A stretch of 64,000 bases of DNA from Acidobacteriota bacterium (GTDB lineage: Bacteria; Acidobacteriota; Thermoanaerobaculia; UBA5066; Gp7-AA6): positions 44,939-108,938 of the forward strand of contig DAHUXD010000013.1 of assembly GCA_027307335.1 (NCBI GenBank), written 5' to 3'. Shown piece by piece: positions 47,543 through 56,451 of the stretch. The position numbers were made by a program, and so were the translations under genes. Numbering within the stretch: the first letter of the stretch is position 1; every line of letters starts with the position of its first letter. Under the pieces are notes generated by a model. The model was not told where the DNA came from, did not search any database, and worked only from the letters and a program-made list of their open reading frames with translations.

Positions 47543-50134
47543 ATGACCCTTCAGCCGGGCTCCCGTCTCGGGACGTACGAAATTGTCGGCCTCCTCGGCG
47601 TGGGCGGCATGGGCGAGGTCTATCGCGCGAACGATCGCAAGCTCGGGCGCAGCGTCGCGATCAAGGTCCTCCCCGAGGAGTTCGCCCGCGATCCCGCCCG
47701 CGTCTCGCGGTTCGAGCGCGAGGCGCGCATGCTCGCCGCCGTCAATCATCCGACGATCGCGGCCATCTACGGCGCCGAGGAGGACGGCGCGACGCGCTAC
47801 ATCGTCATGGAGCTCGTCGAGGGCGAGACGCTCGCGCAGCGGATCGCCACCGGACCGCTCGCGGTCGCGGACGCGCTGCGCGTCGGTTCGCAGATCGCGG
47901 AGGCCCTCGAGATCGCGCACGAGAAGGGCGTCATCCATCGCGACCTGAAGCCGGCGAACATCAAGTTGACGCCCGAGGGCAAGGTCAAGGTCCTCGACTT
48001 CGGGCTCGCGAAGGCGATGGAGATCCCATTCGCCGGCGACATGTCGCGGTCGCCGACACTCGTGATGTCGGAGTCGCGCCCCGGCGAGATCGTCGGCACG
48101 CCCGAGTTCATGAGCCCCGAGCAGGCGCGCGGCAAGGAGACCGACCGCCGCACCGACATCTGGTCGTTCGGCTGCATCCTCTACGAGGCGCTCTCGGGCC
48201 ATCGCGCGTTCAGCGGCGAGACGGTCCCCGACGCCATCGGCGCGATCCTGCACCTCGAGCCGGACTGGTCGAAGCTGCCCGCGCGCACGCCGGAGCGCGT
48301 GCGCGAGCTGCTGCGAATGTGCCTCGAGAAGGACCCGGGCCGGCGGCTGCGCGACGCGGGCGACGCGCGGCTCGAGATCGAGTCCGCGCTCGCGGGCATG
48401 TCGGGATCGGGAGCGGGCGCGATCGGTCCGTCTCACGCTCCCTTCGCCTGGCGCAGCGCGGCGACCGTGCTCGTGGCGGTCGCGGTCGTCGGCGGCGCCG
48501 CGCTCTGGCTCCGCGCACGGGCGGCGCACGTGGCGGTGGTGCGCGCGGCCACGCGGCAGCTCGCCGTCCTGCCGTTCCGCAACCTGACGAGCGCCGCCGA
48601 GGGCGACCTCTGGGGCGTCGCGCTCGCCGACACCGTGAGCGCGCGCCTTGCGAACGTCAACGGCCTCCAGGTCGTGACGCCCCGCGCCGCGATCGAGGCG
48701 GCGGACGGAAAAGCCACGATCGCGACCGTCGCTCGCCGGCTCGGCGCGAACACGCTCCTCGAGGGCTCGCTCCAGCGCGAGAACGATCGATACCGCATCA
48801 CGTATCGGCTCGTGGACGCGAGCGGGGCGCAGATCGCCGCCAACGCGCTCGACGGCGCCGAGCTCTTCGCGCTCCAGGACCGGATCGCCGACAGCGTCGT
48901 CAAGGACCTGAGTCTGCGACGCCAGCCGCAGCGCACGCCGACGCCGTCCGGACTCGACACGCCGGCGCTGCAGGAGCGGTACCTCGAGGCGGTCGGGCTC
49001 CTCCAGCGCTACGACCGCCACGAAGGAGTCGAACGGGCGCTCGCGATCCTGCAGAAACTCGCCGAGGACAGGCCGAGCTCTCCCCTCGTTCAGGCGGCCC
49101 TGGCGCGCGCCGATCTCGCGATGTACCGAAACACGAGGGATCGTGCATGGGCGGACCGCGCGATCGCGGCGAGCGATGCCGCGCGCGCGCTCGACCCCGG
49201 TCTCGTCGAGGTGGACGTCACGACCGGCGAAGTCCTCCTCGCGACGGGACGCCCCAGGGAGGCGTCGACGGTTTTCGGCCGGGCGCTCTCGGCCCGTCCG
49301 GGCAACGTCAGCGCCCTGCTCGGCCTCGGCCGGGCCGAGGAAGCCGCCGGCGACGCGGCCGCCGCGGAGTCGGCCCTGCAGAGGGCCGTTTCGCTGGAGC
49401 CCTCCTTCGCCGCGTTCAACCAGCTGGCAGCCCTCTACTTCGACCTCGGCCGATATGGCGACGCGGCCGAGGTCTTTCGCCGGGCGAGCCAGGCGGCTCC
49501 GGACAGCTACAGCGCGCTCAGCAACCTCGGCGGGGCGGAGACCATGCGCTGCGACTTCCCCGCGGCCCTCGAGGCGTATCGGAAGGCCCTCGCCATTGAC
49601 CCGAAGAACGGCGACGCCGCCGCCAATCTCGGCCTGACCGAGCTCTGGATGGGTCGGGAAGGCGAGGCGACGAAACATCTCGAGCTCGCCTCCGAGCTCT
49701 CGCCGAAAAACTGCACCGTCTGGGGAAATCTCGGCGACGCGTACCGGCGCGCGAAGGCGACGGACAAGGCGACCAGGGCCTTTCAGCAATCGATCGCCCT
49801 GGCGCGCGAGCAGCTCCGGGTCAATCCGGCGGACAGCGACGCCCTGGGCACCCTCGCCACGAGTCTGGCCAAGACGGGGCACGGTGCCGAGGCTGCGGAG
49901 CCCATCCAACGCTCGCTCGCCGCATCGAGCAAAAACCCGGTGGTGTACTCGGACGCGGCGACCGTCGCCGCGCTGACGGGACGCGATGCCGAAGCGCTCG
50001 CCCTCCTGCGCCAGGCCGTCGCCCTCGGCTACTGCAGGGAGATCCTCGCGCGTCAGCCCGAGTTCGAGCGCTTTCGCGACAATCCCGAGTTTCGCTCCGT
50101 CATCGCCGCGCCGCAGAAGGCGGCCGGCACTTAG
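47543..50134 (+). CDS. Membrane Ser/Thr protein kinase with extracytoplasmic TPR region
   Basis: From ATG 47543 the protein has 863 residues (an ATG at 47525 is alternative). The kinase domain has K41, HRDLKPAN (H132, D134) and DFG at 152. A membrane helix lies near 305-325. Outside it, a domain resembling TolB-like or adenylate-cyclase-associated modules (RQLAVLPFRNLTSAAEGDLWGVALADTVSARLANV) is followed by about eight TPR-like repeats (about 480-840). This kinase-TPR layout is common in Acidobacteriota. Two small exported proteins follow 14 bp downstream and could be partners. Confidence 0.9.
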   Translation: MTLQPGSRLGTYEIVGLLGVGGMGEVYRANDRKLGRSVAIKVLPEEFARDPARVSRFEREARMLAAVNHPTIAAIYGAEEDGATRYIVMELVEGETLAQRIATGPLAVADALRVGSQIAEALEIAHEKGVIHRDLKPANIKLTPEGKVKVLDFGLAKAMEIPFAGDMSRSPTLVMSESRPGEIVGTPEFMSPEQARGKETDRRTDIWSFGCILYEALSGHRAFSGETVPDAIGAILHLEPDWSKLPARTPERVRELLRMCLEKDPGRRLRDAGDARLEIESALAGMSGSGAGAIGPSHAPFAWRSAATVLVAVAVVGGAALWLRARAAHVAVVRAATRQLAVLPFRNLTSAAEGDLWGVALADTVSARLANVNGLQVVTPRAAIEAADGKATIATVARRLGANTLLEGSLQRENDRYRITYRLVDASGAQIAANALDGAELFALQDRIADSVVKDLSLRRQPQRTPTPSGLDTPALQERYLEAVGLLQRYDRHEGVERALAILQKLAEDRPSSPLVQAALARADLAMYRNTRDRAWADRAIAASDAARALDPGLVEVDVTTGEVLLATGRPREASTVFGRALSARPGNVSALLGLGRAEEAAGDAAAAESALQRAVSLEPSFAAFNQLAALYFDLGRYGDAAEVFRRASQAAPDSYSALSNLGGAETMRCDFPAALEAYRKALAIDPKNGDAAANLGLTELWMGREGEATKHLELASELSPKNCTVWGNLGDAYRRAKATDKATRAFQQSIALAREQLRVNPADSDALGTLATSLAKTGHGAEAAEPIQRSLAASSKNPVVYSDAATVAALTGRDAEALALLRQAVALGYCREILARQPEFERFRDNPEFRSVIAAPQKAAGT

Positions 50135-50148
50135 GCAAGGAGGCGGTC

Positions 50149-50622
50149 ATGGCATCCGAGACCCCACCCGCTCCCCGATGGATACCGATCCTCATCGCCC
50201 TCATCATCGGCATCCTCGTCGGCCACTTCGTCAGACCCCGTGAGGGCAGAGAGAACCGAACGTTCACCGTGAACCAGTCCGTGACGGTGGGTCCTCCCGT
50301 GGCAGCCGTCCATCCCGACCCGATCTATCTGCACCATGGCGATACGGCCGATTGGACCCTCATCGATCCGTCGGGGAACATCGACGCCCTTCGGGCTTTG
50401 TACATCGACGTCGACAGCCCCGACCTGTTCCCGAGCTCTACACCGGTTCCGAACTCCAATCCGCCCCGCTACCGCCTTCCCTGCAAGGGTCCGCATTGTT
50501 CATCGGGCGCCGTCCAGAGCGGGGCGACCATCGGGCGCACCTATAAGTACTGGCAGATGGCGCAAGGCGCTTCCGGAGAGCCGGTCATCGCCGACGGCCA
50601 CATCATCATCGTCAAGCCCTGA
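50149..50622 (+). CDS. Small membrane-anchored protein of unknown function
   Basis: The 157 residues have an N-terminal anchor (about 10-26) and an exported domain predicted as beta-rich, with two cysteines (CKGPHC). The C-terminus reads GHIIIVKP, matching GHIIINK at the end of the next gene product. Strong GGAGG lies before the ATG. It follows the kinase-TPR gene by 14 bp, so co-transcription is likely. No family recognised. Base composition looks less GC-rich than the rest of the window. Confidence 0.7.
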   Translation: MASETPPAPRWIPILIALIIGILVGHFVRPREGRENRTFTVNQSVTVGPPVAAVHPDPIYLHHGDTADWTLIDPSGNIDALRALYIDVDSPDLFPSSTPVPNSNPPRYRLPCKGPHCSSGAVQSGATIGRTYKYWQMAQGASGEPVIADGHIIIVKP

Positions 50623-50685
50623 CCAGGCCCTCGGGTTCACGGCCGCGACATAGAACGCGTCACGGATTAGCCGAAGGAGGAAGCC

Positions 50686-51228
50686 ATGGACAGGCGCCAT
50701 TCCATCCTGATTGCCATCCTCATCGCGACGATCGGCTGCGGATCTCCCAAGAGGGAATCGTCGAGCAATACGGCGTCGAGCGATACGCCGCCCTCGAGCA
50801 GCTCGCCTACGGCGAGCGCGCCGTTGCCCACTCCTCCTGTAACGAATACCGCCGGGGGCGAGCCGCCCGTTCTCGCGGGTATGCCGCCCACATCGAGCCA
50901 CACGATCTCTCTGAACGCGTCGACCGATCCCGGAAACTCGGGGAGTCCGTCGATCGTAACCTGCGTATCCGAGAGGGGAAGGGACACCATCACATGGGTT
51001 ACCGCGAACGGAAGCACACTCGGTAACCCCGCGTTCCCCGCTGGCACTAACTTGGGACCCTACGCCATTCCCGCCTCCTGCAACGGAGCGACCCAATGCA
51101 CCGTCACTTACAACATCGCTTTGTGCCCGGGAGGAACCTGTTACCCGAACACGTACTCGTATACGATCAACGTGGTCACGGGCGTTCTGAACGTTCCCAT
51201 CTACGGACACATCATCATCAACAAGTGA
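50686..51228 (+). CDS. Small exported lipoprotein-like protein of unknown function
   Basis: The 180 residues begin with a lipoprotein signal (lipobox IGC, Cys 18), a Ser/Thr/Pro-rich linker (about 20-65) and a beta-type domain with five or more cysteines (TC, SC, QC, LC, TC), suggesting disulfides. It ends GHIIINK, like the preceding protein. AAGGAGGAAG precedes the ATG. Function unknown; it looks like a partner or substrate of the preceding kinase. Confidence 0.7.
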   Translation: MDRRHSILIAILIATIGCGSPKRESSSNTASSDTPPSSSSPTASAPLPTPPVTNTAGGEPPVLAGMPPTSSHTISLNASTDPGNSGSPSIVTCVSERGRDTITWVTANGSTLGNPAFPAGTNLGPYAIPASCNGATQCTVTYNIALCPGGTCYPNTYSYTINVVTGVLNVPIYGHIIINK

Positions 51229-51242
51229 GCACCGAATTGCTC

Positions 51243-51278
51243 GGAGACACGGTCCGGGATCGCCCCGACCGTGTCTCC
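51243..51278. terminator. Strong hairpin between convergent genes
   Basis: GGAGACACGGTC (51243-51254) pairs perfectly with GACCGTGTCTCC (51267-51278), with an inner GGG/CCC and an ATCG loop. No U-run follows. It probably terminates both the lipoprotein gene and the NRAMP-like gene. Confidence 0.6.
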
Positions 51279-51291
51279 GGTCCCTGTCGCG

Positions 51292-52581
51292 TCAGCCCGT
51301 CCCCAGCTTCAGCCCGAACCCGTTGGCGACGAGGAGGAGCGTGAGCAGGATCATGACGACCGTCGTGACCCAGGCGACGGCGTTGAAGGCGCGTCCGTTG
51401 ACCTGATCCCCCATGAGCTCCTGACGGTTGACGAGGAGCAGCATGAAGACGAGCACGAGCGGCAGCGCGATGCCGTTGGCGACCTGCGACCAGAACATCA
51501 CGCGGATCAGCGGGAAGCCCGGCCACAGCACCACGGCGGAGCCGAGCACGATCATCGCGGTGTAGATGCCGTAGAACGCGCGCGCCTCGCCGAACTTCTT
51601 GTCGACGCCCGCCTCCCAGCCGAAGGCCTCGCAGACGTAGTACACCGTCGAGAGCGGCAGGATCGCCGCCGAGAACATCGACGCGTTCAGGAGGCCGAAG
51701 GCGAAGAGCTGCGACGCATACTTCCCGGCGAGGGGCTCGAGCGAACGGGCCGCGTCGGCCGCGCTCTCGATCGCGACGCCGTGGGCGAAGAGCGTCGCCG
51801 CGCACGCCACGATGATGAAGAACGCCACCACGTCGGTCACGATGCAGCCCACGACGACGTCCCAGCGGGTCACCCAGTAGCGGTCCTTCCGGATGCCCTT
51901 CTCGACCACGCTCGACTGCAGGTAGAACTGCATCCACGGCGCGATCGTGGTGCCGACGAGGCCGACGAGCATGGCGACGTAGCCCGAGTCGAACGACACG
52001 CGCGCGGGGACGACCGTGTCGCGCAGCACGCTCGCCCAGTTCGGGTGCGCGAGGAACGCCGAGACCGGATAGACGAAGTAGAAGACGCACGCCACCAGGA
52101 AGACGCGCTCGACGAGCCGGTATGTGCCGCGGACGACCAGGAGCCAGATCGCCACCGCCACCACCGGCACGGAGATCCACTTCGGGACGCCGAAGAGCTC
52201 CATGCTCGCCGCCACGCCGGCGAACTCGGACACGGTATTGCCGTAGTTCGACGCGAGCAGCGCCAGCATGAGATAGAAGGTCAGCTTCACGCCGAAGTTC
52301 TCGCGGATCAGGTCGGCGAGCCCCTTTCCGGTCACGGCGCCCATGCGGGCGGCCATCTCCTGGACGACGACGAGGGCGATCGTGATGGGGATGAGCGTCC
52401 AGAGGAGGCGCGTCCCGAACTGCGCGCCGGCGAGCGAATACGTCGTGATGCCGCCGGCGTCGTTGTCGACGTTGGCCGTGATGATCCCCGGGCCGATCAC
52501 GCCCAGGAACAGAACGACCTGCCGCCAGCGGCCGGGCCGCGCCAGATGGCGCGCCGTCAGAGTCGCAGCTTTTTCTTCCAT
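51292..52581 (-). CDS. NRAMP-family metal transporter with non-canonical metal site (NRMT-like)
   Basis: The 429 residues have about eleven membrane helices. The TM1 motif is D-N-D-A-G-G instead of DPGN, and TM6 carries A-P-W (TTIAPWMQFYLQSS) instead of M-P-H. Those positions bind Mn or Fe in canonical NRAMPs. Similar changes mark the NRAMP-related Mg transporter (NRMT) branch (family knowledge), suggesting a hydrated Mg or broad divalent substrate. It overlaps the MgtE_N/CBS gene by 25 nt. Confidence 0.85.
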   Translation of the reverse strand: MEEKAATLTARHLARPGRWRQVVLFLGVIGPGIITANVDNDAGGITTYSLAGAQFGTRLLWTLIPITIALVVVQEMAARMGAVTGKGLADLIRENFGVKLTFYLMLALLASNYGNTVSEFAGVAASMELFGVPKWISVPVVAVAIWLLVVRGTYRLVERVFLVACVFYFVYPVSAFLAHPNWASVLRDTVVPARVSFDSGYVAMLVGLVGTTIAPWMQFYLQSSVVEKGIRKDRYWVTRWDVVVGCIVTDVVAFFIIVACAATLFAHGVAIESAADAARSLEPLAGKYASQLFAFGLLNASMFSAAILPLSTVYYVCEAFGWEAGVDKKFGEARAFYGIYTAMIVLGSAVVLWPGFPLIRVMFWSQVANGIALPLVLVFMLLLVNRQELMGDQVNGRAFNAVAWVTTVVMILLTLLLVANGFGLKLGTG

Positions 52582-53885
52582 GCCTCCGGCAGGACCTCGG
52601 TCAGGACGTCGTCGACGGTGATCTGGCCGACGAGCACGCCGTCGGCGTCCGTGACGGGCACGGCCGCCTGGTTGTACTTCTCGATGACCTCCGCCACGTA
52701 GGAGGCCGAGTCTTCCGGGTGGACCCGGATCGTCCACGGCGCCATGACGTCCTTCAGCGGCACCGTCTCCGCACCGAGGAACAGCCGGCGCGTGTTGACG
52801 ATGCCGACGAGCCGGCGCCGCTCGTCCACGACGTAGAACTGGTAGAGGAACTCGACGTCGGGCGCGATCTCCCGGAGCCTCGCGAAGGCGTCGCCGATCG
52901 TCATGTCGCCGCGAAAGGTGACGAGGTCGGTCGTCATGAGGCCGCCCGCGGTGTCCTCCTCGTGTTCGAGGAGCTCCGTCACGGCCTTCGCGTCCTCCGG
53001 CTGCATCCGCTCGATGAGGTCCTGCGCGTCCTCCTCGGGCAGCTCGCCGAGCACGTCCGCAGCGGCGTCGGGCGGCATCTTCTCGAGGAGATCGGCGGCG
53101 CGCTCGGGGTCGCTCTCCGCCGGGAGGAGGTCCTGCTGGATCGTCGGGTCGACCTCGGGCAGGACGCGCGCGGCCGTCTGGAACTCGAGGGCGTCGAACA
53201 CGGTCCGCCGCGAGCCGGCCGGCAGGTCCTCGAGAATCTCGGCGAGATCGGCCGGATGCAGACGCCCGATCGACTTCTGGGAAAACGCGAGGCGCAGGCC
53301 CGCGGGGTCGCCGAGGGTCGGCAGGACGTACTTCCAGCCGATGAGCCCGTCGTCCTTCGTGAGGTAGCGCGCGCGGGGACGCACGGCGCGGACGACGCTC
53401 TCGATCCCGCGCTCCCAGCCGAGGCGGCGCGCGAGGCCACGGAGGCCGACGTCGATGTGCGCGAGGATGAGCTGGCCCTCGCGCGCGATCAGGAAGTGCA
53501 GGTCGTTGACGCGCTCGACCTTCGCCCCCGAAACGTCGACGACCTGCTTGTCGAGCAGCGCCTCGCGCAGGAGGATCTCGGTCTTGTCCGTGCGGCGGCT
53601 CGGCCGCAGCTCGCGCACGCGGACGGCGAGCGCGATCCTTCGCTCGGCCCACGACCGGACCTGCGTGCCCTCGGCGACGAGCAGCAGGTCGGCCTGTCCG
53701 GGAGGACGGATCAGGATCTGCGTCACCGTCGGATAGGCCTCCGGAAGACGAATGGACAGGTCGAAGAGGCGGCCGATCGGCGCGCCATCCGCGTCGACCA
53801 CCGGGCGCGCGAGGAGGTCCGAGAAGTAGACGAAGCTCGGCGCTTTCGTCCCCGCGGGCGGGCGCGTCGCCGTTTCCGTCGTCAT
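52557..53885 (-). CDS. PRC-barrel / MgtE_N / CBS regulatory protein lacking a channel
   Basis: From ATG 53885 the protein has 442 residues: two PRC-barrel-like units (about 20-185, FSDLLARPVVDADGAPIGRLFDL and KQVVDVSGAKVERVNDL), an MgtE_N helical domain (about 215-325, HPADLAEILEDLPAGSRRTVFDAL) and a CBS pair (about 330-442). The MgtE membrane channel is absent. In MgtE these cytosolic domains sense Mg and gate the pore. Here they probably regulate the overlapping NRAMP-like transporter. Confidence 0.85.
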   Translation of the reverse strand: MTTETATRPPAGTKAPSFVYFSDLLARPVVDADGAPIGRLFDLSIRLPEAYPTVTQILIRPPGQADLLLVAEGTQVRSWAERRIALAVRVRELRPSRRTDKTEILLREALLDKQVVDVSGAKVERVNDLHFLIAREGQLILAHIDVGLRGLARRLGWERGIESVVRAVRPRARYLTKDDGLIGWKYVLPTLGDPAGLRLAFSQKSIGRLHPADLAEILEDLPAGSRRTVFDALEFQTAARVLPEVDPTIQQDLLPAESDPERAADLLEKMPPDAAADVLGELPEEDAQDLIERMQPEDAKAVTELLEHEEDTAGGLMTTDLVTFRGDMTIGDAFARLREIAPDVEFLYQFYVVDERRRLVGIVNTRRLFLGAETVPLKDVMAPWTIRVHPEDSASYVAEVIEKYNQAAVPVTDADGVLVGQITVDDVLTEVLPEAWKKKLRL

Positions 53886-54133
53886 TCCGACAGTGTGGGA
53901 CGAGAGCGCCGCGGCGGGCAATCGCTTTTGCTGCGGAGTTTGACGAAACGGGACGAACCGCCCTGTCCGATCGGCGGGCCGTCCCGGGCGTGCCCCTGCG
54001 TGGCAGTCGGCGCAGTCCGCATGGACGTTTCTCGTCACTCGGGAGGGCGACGGCAAGCCCAAATCGCTGCAGGCAAATCGTTTAGGTCTTCTGGCTTCGC
54101 CCTTGCTCTCTCCCGGGCCCCGAGAGGCTTCGC
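53886..54133. other. 248-bp intergenic region, no gene seen
   Basis: Divergent gap between the MgtE_N/CBS gene and the small unknown gene. GC-rich with a few small inverted repeats (GGCGGGCC). I could not find an M-box-like riboswitch or a good promoter on either strand. Confidence 0.4.
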
Positions 54134-54475
54134 ATGTACAACGTCAGCGTGGACCGCAACGCGATGCGGCAGGAGATCCTCGGGCCGCTCTTTCAGCGTC
54201 ACATCGTCAGCCTCGCCGGCACCGTCGACGAGCGGTGGCTCGATTCCTACGAGCAGGTCGCCCGCGACTCCGACTCGTTCCAGCGGTACCGCCTGGAGCC
54301 CGAGAAGGGACTCGTCTCCTTCACCTGCCGCGCGAGCGACGGGCCGAAGGTCGTCGATACGTTCATGGAGCGGCTCGCGCTCTTCGTCGAGATGGTGAAC
54401 CTGCACGCGACCTGCTCGTCGGCGTCCGGTTCGCCCGCCTCCGCCGCCGAGCCTCCGCAGGCGCTGGGCTTCTAA
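54134..54475 (+). CDS. Small protein of unknown function
   Basis: The 113 residues begin MYNVSVDRNAMRQEILGPLF, with a helical look (QRHIVSLAGTVDERWLDSYEQVARDSD) and a low-complexity Ser/Ala/Pro tail. No signal or membrane segment. A GAGAGGC lies before the ATG. No family recognised. Confidence 0.6.
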   Translation: MYNVSVDRNAMRQEILGPLFQRHIVSLAGTVDERWLDSYEQVARDSDSFQRYRLEPEKGLVSFTCRASDGPKVVDTFMERLALFVEMVNLHATCSSASGSPASAAEPPQALGF

Positions 54476-54570
54476 GTCTCCGCCGCGGCGGTCGCTTCGA
54501 CGGCTGCCGACGGCTTTCAAAGGAATCCCGCGCGGGGGATTGCCCTACCGAGATCCGGATCCGCCGCGAT

Positions 54571-55839
54571 TCAGGGCGCGGGTGCCTCGTCGGTCGCGGC
54601 TCGACGGCGCGCCTCGTCCCCCTCGCCGGAGAGCAGCACCGGCGGATGCGTCTCCCACTCGTGGCCTCCGGCGGCCAGGTCGAAGGCCGTGCCAAACAGC
54701 GACTGCATGTAGGCCGTATCGAACTCCGTCGTGTGGGGCGTCTGGAAGCTCGCCGGAATGTACGCGAGCCGGTAGTCCACGTGATCGCGGCGCGCGATCG
54801 TGTAGATCCGGTAGAGATCACCGATCCCCTGGTACTGGATGAGGCAGGCGATCGCGCGCGTCGCGATCGGCAGCGCCCGCCGGTCCACCTGCGCCCACTC
54901 GGGATCGAGGCGGGCGTTCCGGATGATGTAGAGCGTCCTCGCGCGGACCGCGTCGTTCTCCTTGGACAGCTTCGCCAGATCCGACGCCGCCGGGTACACG
55001 AACACCTGGTTCGCCGTGCCGCCGTCGACGTGCATCTCCTGGTATCGCTTTCCGCCCTCTTCGACCTCGATCATCACCGGCGGGAACGTGCCCGGGATCG
55101 CCGCCGAAGCGAGGAGGATCTTGTGGACGAGCGCCAGGGCGTCGGACCGGTGCGTCGCGGCGATCTCGGTCACGTTCCAGATCACCGCCCGGCGCGCGTC
55201 CAGGTTGGTCGTCCCGATCAGCAGGATGCGGCCCTTCGCGTACTCGGCCGCGATGGCGTCGAGCATCTCCTGGGTCACGGACTTCTCGACGAGGCGATAG
55301 AGCGGCGTCGCGTCGGCGAGGGCGTCGCTGAAGAACGCCGACCAGATCGGCCGCTGTTCCGCGATGTCTTTCATCGAGATGCCCGTGTAGAGCGCCTTGA
55401 GCTTGTCGTCGTAGGCCGACCCGAGAAACGCGAACGGCGCGATGAGGGCGCCCGTGCTGACGCCGGTCACGAGCTTGAAGACCGGACGGTCGCCTACCTT
55501 CGTCCAGCCCGCGAGGAGTCCGGCCCCGAAGGCGCCGTTGTCGCCGCCGCCCGAGATGGCGAGATAGGCGGCCGGCGGCAGCGGTGCCCCCGGAGCGAGA
55601 CCGAGCGCGGCCCGCTCCTTCGACCAGGACGCGACGAAGTCGTCCTCGAATTGGCGAACGTCCTCGAGGTCGCGCGGGTAATACCGGATGTCGTTCGCGT
55701 AACCGACGACGTCGGCCCGAGGCACCCGGCTCGCCGGCACCGCCGGCTGACGCGACGTCGACGAGCACGCAGCGAGGCCGAGGAGCGCCACGGCGCACAG
55801 CGCGATGGCGGCGCGGGAAACGGGCATTCGGCGGAACAT
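54571..55839 (-). CDS. Patatin-like phospholipase lipoprotein
   Basis: Start ATG 55839 gives 422 residues (an ATG at 55854 is an alternative that overlaps a TATGAT box). The signal ends at the lipobox LAAC. The patatin domain has oxyanion GGGDNGAFGAG, nucleophile GVSTG and dyad Asp in VDGGTANQ. It would hydrolyse phospholipids or lipid esters at the envelope. The chosen start has the TATGAT box 10 nt upstream. Confidence 0.88.
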   Translation of the reverse strand: MFRRMPVSRAAIALCAVALLGLAACSSTSRQPAVPASRVPRADVVGYANDIRYYPRDLEDVRQFEDDFVASWSKERAALGLAPGAPLPPAAYLAISGGGDNGAFGAGLLAGWTKVGDRPVFKLVTGVSTGALIAPFAFLGSAYDDKLKALYTGISMKDIAEQRPIWSAFFSDALADATPLYRLVEKSVTQEMLDAIAAEYAKGRILLIGTTNLDARRAVIWNVTEIAATHRSDALALVHKILLASAAIPGTFPPVMIEVEEGGKRYQEMHVDGGTANQVFVYPAASDLAKLSKENDAVRARTLYIIRNARLDPEWAQVDRRALPIATRAIACLIQYQGIGDLYRIYTIARRDHVDYRLAYIPASFQTPHTTEFDTAYMQSLFGTAFDLAAGGHEWETHPPVLLSGEGDEARRRAATDEAPAP

Positions 55840-55849
55840 CGGCGCCGAA

Positions 55850-55855
55850 ATCATA
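55850..55855 (-). promoter_or_regulatory. -10 box TATGAT 10 nt before patatin start
   Basis: Five of six -10 positions, identical to the rplU box. It favours the start at 55839. Confidence 0.45.
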
Positions 55856-55897
55856 GCGGGAACTCCGGGAGCGCGACGGCGGCTCCGATGTCGAGGG

Positions 55898-56347
55898 TCA
55901 GGCGTGGGCGGTCGCCGTGGCGGAGTCGGCGCAGGGCGGCGGCGGGGGGGCCTCCACGGGGGGACCGGTCACGGTGATCTCGAACGAGGGCGGATGCAGG
56001 AGGTGCTTCTTCACGCTGCACTGATCGACGGCGTGCACGATCGCCGTCCGGTACTTCTCGGGGAAATCGATCGGCAGCGAGACCTCGAGTCGGACGCGCA
56101 CGACCTTCTTGCGTTCCGGGTCGCGCTCGGCCGTCAGGGTCAGCGCCAGCCCGTCGGTCCGGAGGCTGCGCTGCTGGCAGAAGCGGAGGGCGTAGAAACC
56201 CGCGCAGGTGCCGATCGAGGCCAGGAAGAGGTCGAACGGCGAGGGCGCCTTCCCTCCCCCGCCCTGGGGCACCGGCTGGTCCGTCCGGATCCAGAACCCC
56301 TGGTGGAGGGCCTCGACGCGCAAGCCGCCCGGAAAGCAAATGTCCAC
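55898..56347 (-). CDS. OsmC family peroxiredoxin-like protein
   Basis: The 149 residues have the OsmC fold, with catalytic C48 (SIGTCAGFYALRFC) and a second Cys in DQCSVKKHL. OsmC/Ohr proteins reduce organic peroxides. A short Pro-rich C-terminal tail follows. GTG start without Shine-Dalgarno; TATCTT 7 nt upstream. Confidence 0.88.
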   Translation of the reverse strand: MDICFPGGLRVEALHQGFWIRTDQPVPQGGGGKAPSPFDLFLASIGTCAGFYALRFCQQRSLRTDGLALTLTAERDPERKKVVRVRLEVSLPIDFPEKYRTAIVHAVDQCSVKKHLLHPPSFEITVTGPPVEAPPPPPCADSATATAHA

Positions 56348-56354
56348 GTCCCCG

Positions 56355-56360
56355 AAGATA
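56355..56360 (-). promoter_or_regulatory. -10-like box TATCTT 7 nt before osmC-like gene
   Basis: TANNNT box at leaderless spacing; no Shine-Dalgarno. Confidence 0.35.
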
Positions 56361-56451
56361 GGAGCGCGGGGGAAGCCCCGCCAGATACAAAAGCATCATG
56401 CCGGCGGAGGGCGCGGCGGGCCCATGAATCGAGTGACTTACGCGGAAAGGC

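Noticed and set aside
53990..54030. Sigma-54 promoter (TGGCAG...GC)
   Set aside because: The GG and GC elements are 8 rather than 10 nt apart.
53886..54133. Mg-sensing M-box riboswitch upstream of the MgtE_N/CBS gene
   Set aside because: No recognisable conserved core or terminator hairpin was found by eye; sequence is plain GC-rich.
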